Part shown: positions 58,389 to 64,000 of the stretch, in pieces
Position numbering within the stretch: the first letter of the stretch is position 1
How the letters are laid out: the number at the start of each line of letters is the position of its first letter
Assembly: GCF_004212635.1 (NCBI RefSeq)
Contig: NZ_PSRT01000029.1
Location: 1 to 64,000 of the forward strand
DNA from: Bradyrhizobium genosp. SA-3
GTDB taxonomy: Bacteria; Pseudomonadota; Alphaproteobacteria; Rhizobiales; Xanthobacteraceae
Length of the DNA stretch: 64,000 nucleotides
Direction: 5' to 3'
The notes under the pieces: generated by a model
What the model was told of the DNA's origin: nothing
The model's database searches: none
The model's input: the letters and a program-made list of their open reading frames with translations, nothing else
Program-made: the position numbers and the translations under genes

Positions 58389-58751
58389 GTGAAGCTTGAG
58401 GTTATCGTGGTCAGGACCCTGGCACTTCTGCTCGCCCAGCTCGCGACGGCTCCGATCGTGTCCGAGACGGTCGAGACCGGCGAACGCCGCCTCGTCGATC
58501 TCGGGACATTTGAATGCCGGGACATCACCCGCAGCACGGTGCTTCAGCGGGTCTGTTACGATCGCAAGCAGCAGGATCTGATTGTCGCGAACAACGGCGT
58601 CTATGAGCGCTATTGCGGCCTGACGGCCGAGACGGTCGAACGTCTCCTCGGCGCGCCCTCCATGGGGCGGTTCTTCAACCAAAATATCAAGCGCGAGGCG
58701 ACCACCGGGCGCTATGCGTGCCGGACGCGCGAGCCGGCCCAGAGGGGGTGA
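58389..58751 (+). CDS. KTSC-domain protein with signal peptide
   Basis: Protein of ~120 aa. GTG 58389, with AACAGG 5 bases upstream, gives MKLEVIVVRTLALLLAQLAT, a Sec-type signal. The mature part reads ECRDITRSTVLQRVCYDRKQ, LIVANNGVYERYCGLTAETV and MGRFFNQNIKREATTGRYAC, which fits the KTSC pattern (unknown role, sometimes found in lysyl-tRNA synthetase-like proteins). It lies on plus inside the minus-strand lpx operon and ends 6 bases from the fabZ stop. Confidence 0.65.
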   Translation: MKLEVIVVRTLALLLAQLATAPIVSETVETGERRLVDLGTFECRDITRSTVLQRVCYDRKQQDLIVANNGVYERYCGLTAETVERLLGAPSMGRFFNQNIKREATTGRYACRTREPAQRG

Positions 58752-58757
58752 TCCCGC

Positions 58758-59219
58758 TCAGTCCGTCAGCATGGCGCCGACGTCGGCTTCCGCAACGATC
58801 TGCCCGTTGACCTTGGCATCGCCGTGAAACCACCACATGGCCTTGCGGCGGCCGAGCGAGCGCATGTGATACTCGATGGTATCGCCGGGCAGCACGGGCT
58901 TGCGGAACTTGCACTTGTCGATGGTCAGGAAATAGACCGCCCGCGGCTTCTCGGTGCCCTCGACCGACTTGATGCCAATCACGCCCGCGGTCTGCGCCAT
59001 CGCCTCGATCATCATGACGCCGGGATAGACCGGGCGCTCGGGGAAGTGCCCCTGGAAGGCCGGCTCGTTGAAGGTGACATTCTTGATGCCGATGCCGCTG
59101 TAATCGGCGCGGATGTTGATCACGCGGTCGATCAGGAGCATCGGAAAGCGGTGCGGCAGGGTCTGGAGGATCGCGTTGATATCCACCAGTTCGAACTTAA
59201 CAGGTGATTCCACCGTCAT
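58758..59219 (-). CDS. fabZ: 3-hydroxyacyl-ACP dehydratase FabZ
   Basis: Protein of 153 aa, hot-dog fold. It dehydrates 3-hydroxyacyl-ACP in fatty acid synthesis and competes with LpxA/LpxD for substrate. Catalytic residues: His in [11 protein letters not shown] region and in [13 protein letters not shown], and Glu in [16 protein letters not shown] 59219 overlaps the lpxD stop by 4 bases. The ORF extends upstream into lpxD but the family starts here. Confidence 0.95.
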   Translation of the reverse strand: MTVESPVKFELVDINAILQTLPHRFPMLLIDRVINIRADYSGIGIKNVTFNEPAFQGHFPERPVYPGVMMIEAMAQTAGVIGIKSVEGTEKPRAVYFLTIDKCKFRKPVLPGDTIEYHMRSLGRRKAMWWFHGDAKVNGQIVAEADVGAMLTD

Positions 59220-60283
59220 TCCCGTCCCTCGTCCTTCGCATCGGCCTTGCTGTCGCGCACCAGGCGCTCCACCGCGATGATCTCCTTGAACCACTGTTTG
59301 GTCGGCTTGGCGAAATGCCCGCCCCAGCGTCCGCCAGGCGGGATGTCGTCCTTGACGGCACTCATGGCGGTCACCTGAGCTCCGTCGCCGATCTTGAGGT
59401 GGTTGTTGATGCCAACCTTCGCTCCCAGCGCCACGTTGTCGCCGATCGTCAGGCTGCCGGCGAGGCCGATCTGGGCCGCCAGCAGGCAGTGCCGCCCGAT
59501 CGTCACATTGTGGCCGATCTGGACCTGATTGTCGATTTTGGTCCCCTCGCCGATCACGGTGTCGCGCAAGGACCCGCGGTCGATCGTGGTGTTGGCGCCG
59601 ACCTCGACGTCATTCTGGATCAGCACCCGCCCAGTCTGCGGCACCTTCAGGTGGCCCTCAGGGCCGAAGAAGATGAAGCCGTAACCGTCCTGGCCGATCG
59701 AGCAGCCCGGATGGATCAGCACGTTGTTGCCGATCAGGGCGCACTGGATGGCCGTGCGGGCCCCGACATTGCAGTCCCGGCCGATCTTGACGCCGGGGCC
59801 GATCACCGCGCCGACGCCGATCACGGTGCCGCTGCCGATCTCGGCGTCCGGGCCGATCACGGCCAGAGGATCGACGATGACGCCGTCCTCCAACCGGGCC
59901 GTGGGATCGATGATGGCGGAAGATGCGATGCCGTCATTGCCGACCCAGGATTGCGGCCTGAGCGCGTCTCCGTGCCATTCCCGCGCGATCCTGACGAAGG
60001 CACGGAACGGCTGCGCCACCCGCAGCACCGCCACGTGCGCGGGCACCTCGGCCTCGAAGCGCGGGCTCACGAGGCAGGCTCCGGCCCGGGTCGCCTTGAG
60101 CTGATCAGCATATTTCAGGTTGTCGAAGAACGCCAGATGCATCGGGCCGGCTTCGTCGAGCGAAGCAAGACCCGTGATGATCCGGCCGCCCCTTTCGGGG
60201 TCGACCAGCTGCGCCTTGGTCAGCGTGGCAATTTCAGCCAACGCCGAGGCAGTCGGTTTTGTGAAGAAGGTCGGCTGCGCCAT
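59216..60283 (-). CDS. lpxD: UDP-3-O-acylglucosamine N-acyltransferase
   Basis: Protein of 355 aa. The N-terminal uridine-binding domain (~1-105) is followed by a hexapeptide-repeat beta-helix (~110-315) and a C-terminal helix. It adds the N-linked acyl chain in lipid A synthesis. [20 protein letters not shown] and [30 protein letters not shown] (catalytic His), and [20 protein letters not shown] are typical. Downstream of bamA, 125 bases away, and overlapping fabZ. Confidence 0.95.
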   Translation of the reverse strand: MAQPTFFTKPTASALAEIATLTKAQLVDPERGGRIITGLASLDEAGPMHLAFFDNLKYADQLKATRAGACLVSPRFEAEVPAHVAVLRVAQPFRAFVRIAREWHGDALRPQSWVGNDGIASSAIIDPTARLEDGVIVDPLAVIGPDAEIGSGTVIGVGAVIGPGVKIGRDCNVGARTAIQCALIGNNVLIHPGCSIGQDGYGFIFFGPEGHLKVPQTGRVLIQNDVEVGANTTIDRGSLRDTVIGEGTKIDNQVQIGHNVTIGRHCLLAAQIGLAGSLTIGDNVALGAKVGINNHLKIGDGAQVTAMSAVKDDIPPGGRWGGHFAKPTKQWFKEIIAVERLVRDSKADAKDEGRE

Positions 60284-60408
60284 TCCACCCCGTCGCGGTC
60301 CGGCTTCGGCATGAAGCGGTCAGCCCGCATCATGCCTCATCTCCAGGATTGGCACGATCCCTTTCGGAAACCGGCTCCAGTGATCCGGATCGTGCCGTGC
60401 TGATCGAA

Positions 60409-62943
60409 TTAGAACGTGGTGCCGCCGCCGAACCGGAACTCCTGCGTGCGGTCGTACTTGCCCTTGGTGAGCGGCACGGCGTAGTCGAAGCGCAGCGGGC
60501 CGAACGGCGACTGCCAGATCAGGCCGACACCGACCGACGTGCGGACCACCTTGCTGTCGTCATAAACGAGGCCGGTACAGGTTCCGGTGCTCGTCGGATT
60601 GATGGTCGACGGGATACAGCCCGGCAGATTGACCTCATTCGTGCCACCGACACCCGTCCAGCTCGTCGGTCCCTTGTAGTCATACAGGCCGCCGGCATCG
60701 GCATAGACCGCGCCCTTCAAACCCACTTCCTTGGGCAAGAACCAGAACGGCATCTGCAATTCGAGCGAAGCGCCCCAATACTTGGTGCCGCCGAGCGCGT
60801 CCTGCGTACCAAAGGGATTAAGGTCGCGCGGGCCGATGCCGTTCGGTGCGAAGCCGCGGACGAGGTTCGGGCCCATCTGGAAGTGGTCGAGCATCCGCAG
60901 ATCATCGTTGACCTTGGTCAGAATACCGCCCTGGAGACGGACGATGCCGACGATGTCAGACACCAGCGGAGCGTAATACTTTCCGTCCGCAACGGTCTTC
61001 AGATAGCTGACGTCGCCGCCGACGCCGGCGAAATCCTGCCGGAAGTCGATGAGCAGACCATCGGTGGGGTTCTTGTTGTTGTCCAGCGTGTTGTAGGTCA
61101 GCGTGTAGCCGAGCGCCGAGGTCAGGGTCTTGCCGTTGGCGAGCTCCTTACGCACCGGCAGCGAGGCTTCGCCATCGCTGTAGCAACCAAGCGACGAGGT
61201 GTTCGAGGGGCTGGCCGGATTGCCGGCGGCAATGAAGGCCGGGCTCGGATTGTAGTTGGGGTCCCCGATGTTGTTGTTACAGTTCGCCAGGTAGCTCGGC
61301 AGCGTGATTTCCTGCTGGTAGATCGAGTAGCGCAGCTGAAGCGCCAGGTCTTCACGCAAGGAGAAGCCGAGGCGCGGCGAGAAGCCGAGCGTCTTGGTGC
61401 CGTAAGAGATGTAGCTGTTGGCCAGCTGCTGGCGCTGATAGAGGTCGAGGCCGAGCGCGACGCGGTAGTCCAGCAGATAGGGCTCGACGAACGACAGCGA
61501 GTAACCGCGCGCATACTGGCCATAGGTCACCGACGCCTTGGCGAACAGGCCGCGGCCGAGCAGATTGCGCTCGGAGATCGAGACTTCGGCCAGCGCGCCG
61601 TCAGTCGTGGAATAGCCGCCCGAGATCGAGAAGTCGCCGGTCGATTTCTCTTCCATGTCGACGATCAGGATCACGCGGTCGCTCGACGAGCCGGGCTCGG
61701 TCGTGATCTTCACGCTCTTGAAGTAGTCGAGGTTCTTCAGCCGCCGCTCGGCGCGATCGACCAGCGCGCGGTTGTAGGCATCGCCTTCCGAGATGTCGAA
61801 CTCGCGGCGGATCACGTAGTCGCGCGTGCGGGTGTTGCCGCGCAGGTTGATGCGCTCGATATAGGTGCGCGGGCCCTCGTCGACGTTGAACACGACGGAG
61901 ACGGTATGGGCCTCGAAATTGCGATCGCCACCGGGACGGACCACCGCGAAGGCATAACCGCGGCGCGAAGCCTCGATCTGCATCTCCTCGACTGACTTCT
62001 CGACCGATTCGACGTTGTAGAGCGAGCCGACATTGACGCGCGAGTACCCGCGCAGCGACGTGGGGTCGAAGTTCGGAATGCTGGAGCGGAAATCGACCGC
62101 GCCGACGCGGTATTGCGCGCCTTCCTCGATCTTGAAGGTGACGTTGAAGCCCTTCTTCTCCGGATCGTATTCGGTGAGCGCGGCCACGACTTGGACGTCG
62201 GCGAAGCCGTGCTTGAGATAGAAGCGGCGGATCAGGTCGCGGTCGGCCTCGACACGATCGGGATCGTAGATGTCGCCGCTGGCGAGGAAGCTCAGCAGGT
62301 TCGATTCGCGCGTCTTGATGACGTCGCGCAGGCGATAGGACGAGAATGCATTGTTGCCGACGAACTCGATCGACTTGACGCCGGTCTTGGCGCCCTCCTC
62401 GATCGTGAAGATCAGGTCGACGCGATTGTTCGGTTGCTCGATGATTTCAGGCGTGACGCGCACGTCATAGCGGCCGGACCGGCGATAGATCTCGGCGATT
62501 CGCAAGGTGTCGGACTGCACCATGGCGCGGGAGAAGGTGCCCCGTGCCTTGGACTGGACTTCAGCGGTGAGCTGCTCGTCCTTGATCTTTTTGTTGCCCT
62601 CGAAGGCGATGCGCCCGATCACCGGGTTTTCCACCACGGAGACGATGATCTGGCCGCCGGGGCCGCGATTGATCCTGACGTCCTGGAACAGGCCGGTCTC
62701 GATCAAGGCCTTGAGGCCGTCGTCGATGGCGCCTTGATCCAGGCGACCGCCCGGACCCGGCTTGAAATAGGAGCGGATCGTCTCCACCTCGACACGGCGA
62801 TTTCCCTGGACGGAAATCGACTGCACGGTCTGAGCGAGCGCAGACGAAGACACGAAAACAGCCCCAACCGGGGCAACCACCGGCGCGCCGAACATGATCA
62901 GGGTTGCGAGCAAGCCCCCCCGGAGTCGCAGTCCAAACTTCAT
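60409..62943 (-). CDS. bamA: Outer membrane assembly factor BamA
   Basis: Protein of 844 aa. Signal peptide ~1-38 (cleavage after SALAQ). Five POTRA domains follow (~40-420; VQSISVQGNRRVEVETIRSY marks the first), then a 16-strand beta-barrel with the VRGF motif (NLVRGFAPNGIG) and the C-terminal FRFGGGTTF ending in Phe. It inserts beta-barrel proteins in the outer membrane with BamB-E. ATG 62943 is chosen; ATG 62964 is an alternative. Between rseP and lpxD as in most alphaproteobacteria. Confidence 0.96.
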   Translation of the reverse strand: MKFGLRLRGGLLATLIMFGAPVVAPVGAVFVSSSALAQTVQSISVQGNRRVEVETIRSYFKPGPGGRLDQGAIDDGLKALIETGLFQDVRINRGPGGQIIVSVVENPVIGRIAFEGNKKIKDEQLTAEVQSKARGTFSRAMVQSDTLRIAEIYRRSGRYDVRVTPEIIEQPNNRVDLIFTIEEGAKTGVKSIEFVGNNAFSSYRLRDVIKTRESNLLSFLASGDIYDPDRVEADRDLIRRFYLKHGFADVQVVAALTEYDPEKKGFNVTFKIEEGAQYRVGAVDFRSSIPNFDPTSLRGYSRVNVGSLYNVESVEKSVEEMQIEASRRGYAFAVVRPGGDRNFEAHTVSVVFNVDEGPRTYIERINLRGNTRTRDYVIRREFDISEGDAYNRALVDRAERRLKNLDYFKSVKITTEPGSSSDRVILIVDMEEKSTGDFSISGGYSTTDGALAEVSISERNLLGRGLFAKASVTYGQYARGYSLSFVEPYLLDYRVALGLDLYQRQQLANSYISYGTKTLGFSPRLGFSLREDLALQLRYSIYQQEITLPSYLANCNNNIGDPNYNPSPAFIAAGNPASPSNTSSLGCYSDGEASLPVRKELANGKTLTSALGYTLTYNTLDNNKNPTDGLLIDFRQDFAGVGGDVSYLKTVADGKYYAPLVSDIVGIVRLQGGILTKVNDDLRMLDHFQMGPNLVRGFAPNGIGPRDLNPFGTQDALGGTKYWGASLELQMPFWFLPKEVGLKGAVYADAGGLYDYKGPTSWTGVGGTNEVNLPGCIPSTINPTSTGTCTGLVYDDSKVVRTSVGVGLIWQSPFGPLRFDYAVPLTKGKYDRTQEFRFGGGTTF

Positions 62944-63120
62944 CGCGCAACGCGCCCTTATCATTCCGTACCAGACCCAACCCCAACGCCGATCTGGAAG
63001 ATTCCCCAAGTTCAGGCCGCTTGTAGCCAATTTCACCGACGCCGCAAACGGCCGAACGCGCCGCAATTTCAATTTCATTCCAAGACGTTGCTCAACAGCA
63101 ACGCCACAAAAAAGCCCCTA

Positions 63121-64000
63121 TCAGGAAGCCGCCATCCGAAGGATGTCGTTGTAGGTCGCAAACACCATCAACATCAGCACCAAACCGAGCCCGATTCGGA
63201 ACCCCATCTCCTGAGTCCGTTCGGACAGAGGCCGGCCGCGGACCACTTCCGCCGCGTAGAACATAAGGTGACCGCCATCGAGCAGCGGGATCGGGAACAA
63301 GTTCAACAGACCGATCGACACCGACAGCACCGCGCACAAATTGATCACGAACTGGAATCCGGCGCTGGCCGCCTGCCCCGACATCTTCGCTATTCCCAGA
63401 ACGCCGCTGACCTCGTTGGGATTGCCGTTTCCGACGAACAACGAGCCCAGGAACTTGAAGGTGCTGGTGATGATGAACCAGACCTGCTCGACGCCGATCT
63501 TGAGCGCTTCGCCGACGCCCACCGGAGCGGTCGAGGCCTCACCGGCCTGCGACTTGTGCTCGACACCGAGCACGCCGACGCGATGGCGGTTGCCGAAGGG
63601 ATCCTTGCGCTCGAGCAGCGCCGGGGTCGCGGTCAGCGACACGATCGCGCCGTCCCGCTTCACCTGGAACGCAAGCGCTGAACCCGCGCTCATCGCAACG
63701 ATTCGCTGCATGTCGGCAAAGCTCTCGATCGGCTTGCCGTCGATCTGGACGACGACGTCCCCGACCTTGAAGCCGCCCGCCGCCGCAGCGCCGTCGGCAA
63801 CGACGCCATCGACGCGCGCGATCGTGCTCGGCTTGCCGTAGTACAGCGCCATGGTGGCGAAGATCAGCGCGCCGAGGATGAAATTGGCGATCGGTCCGGC
63901 AGCGACGATGGCGGCGCGCGGGCCGACCTTCTTGTGGTGGAAGCTGCCTGCGCGCTCCTCGGCCGTCATGGCCGCGAGCGTCTGGGCCGACGGGGTCGAG
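63121..64000 (-). CDS. rseP: RIP metalloprotease RseP, C-terminal part (runs off right edge)
   Basis: The last ~292 residues are in the window: TLAAMTAEERAGSFHHKKVG, then VGPRAAIVAAGPIANFILGA (membrane helix), a PDZ domain (~60-130 of this part, FKVGDVVVQIDGKPI), and the second metal-binding LNLFPIPLLDGGHLM motif. The N-terminal HExxH helix lies outside. RseP cleaves anti-sigma factors and signal peptides in the inner membrane. The open frame continues to base 64000, so the gene is partial here. Confidence 0.95.
   Translation of the reverse strand, partial: STPSAQTLAAMTAEERAGSFHHKKVGPRAAIVAAGPIANFILGALIFATMALYYGKPSTIARVDGVVADGAAAAGGFKVGDVVVQIDGKPIESFADMQRIVAMSAGSALAFQVKRDGAIVSLTATPALLERKDPFGNRHRVGVLGVEHKSQAGEASTAPVGVGEALKIGVEQVWFIITSTFKFLGSLFVGNGNPNEVSGVLGIAKMSGQAASAGFQFVINLCAVLSVSIGLLNLFPIPLLDGGHLMFYAAEVVRGRPLSERTQEMGFRIGLGLVLMLMVFATYNDILRMAAS

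Noticed and set aside
60349..63681. Two long plus-strand frames (548 and 522 aa) over bamA and rseP
   Set aside because: They mirror bamA and rseP codons and show no family motif.

Overview
The window looks like a chromosomal segment from a Bradyrhizobium-type alphaproteobacterium (Nitrobacteraceae). It is GC-rich. Its housekeeping gene order (eno, kdsA, pyrG-secG-tpiA, ppiD-trpD-trpC-moaC, moeA-lexA, comEC, glnS/gltX/gltA, lpxB-lpxI-lpxA-fabZ-lpxD-bamA-rseP) matches what I remember of that lineage. lexA carries a rhizobial-type SOS box (GAAC-N7-GAAC), lipid A synthesis uses LpxI rather than LpxH, and three families of long inverted repeats sit between genes. No rRNA, tRNA, CRISPR array, insertion sequence or phage gene was recognised. 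The taxonomic call rests on recall and was not searched.

Layout. 1-10.8 kb: an aldehyde dehydrogenase fragment with a GAF/Fis regulator, ftsB, an FMN reductase, a Tat-exported beta-lactamase-fold hydrolase, a zinc-type dehydrogenase, enolase, a Vgb-like propeller, queF, an MFS exporter, kdsA and a NIPSNAP protein. 10.9-13.8 kb: a two-component system followed by a phospholipid N-methyltransferase-like gene; both units carry the same 11-bp-phased direct repeat upstream. 13.7-21.3 kb: pyrG, secG and tpiA on minus, then ppiD, trpD, trpC and moaC on plus. 21.5-28.9 kb: an accessory block between moaC and moeA (a dCache-PAS-GGDEF-EAL protein, a CtpA-type protease, an alpha-hydroxy-acid dehydrogenase with a HAD phosphatase, two tiny proteins, and a ParE-type toxin-antitoxin pair). 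29-34.5 kb: moeA, lexA, two small unknown genes and comEC.

34.5-43.8 kb is the most unusual part. It holds an MHS-family transporter, an SPW membrane protein, a 61-aa protein, a GlnA of actinobacterial character, an RNase Z-like hydrolase, a CapA-like metallophosphatase, a TrpF-like barrel without the catalytic cysteine, a SAM hydrolase (DUF62) with an intact Asp-Arg-His triad, and an adenosine-specific kinase (DUF355). All but the SPW gene lie on the plus strand. The last genes could together turn SAM into methionine plus adenosine and then phosphorylate the adenosine; that is an inference.

43.8-48.9 kb returns to the core: a SnoaL-like protein, glnS divergent from gltX, and gltA with a strong terminator. 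49.1-55.4 kb is a sugar-type ABC import operon (ROK regulator, binding protein, two permeases, ATPase) ending in a short-chain dehydrogenase. 55.4-64 kb is the lipid A / outer-membrane assembly operon on minus, with one small plus-strand KTSC-domain gene lodged between lpxA and fabZ. The rseP gene runs off the right edge.
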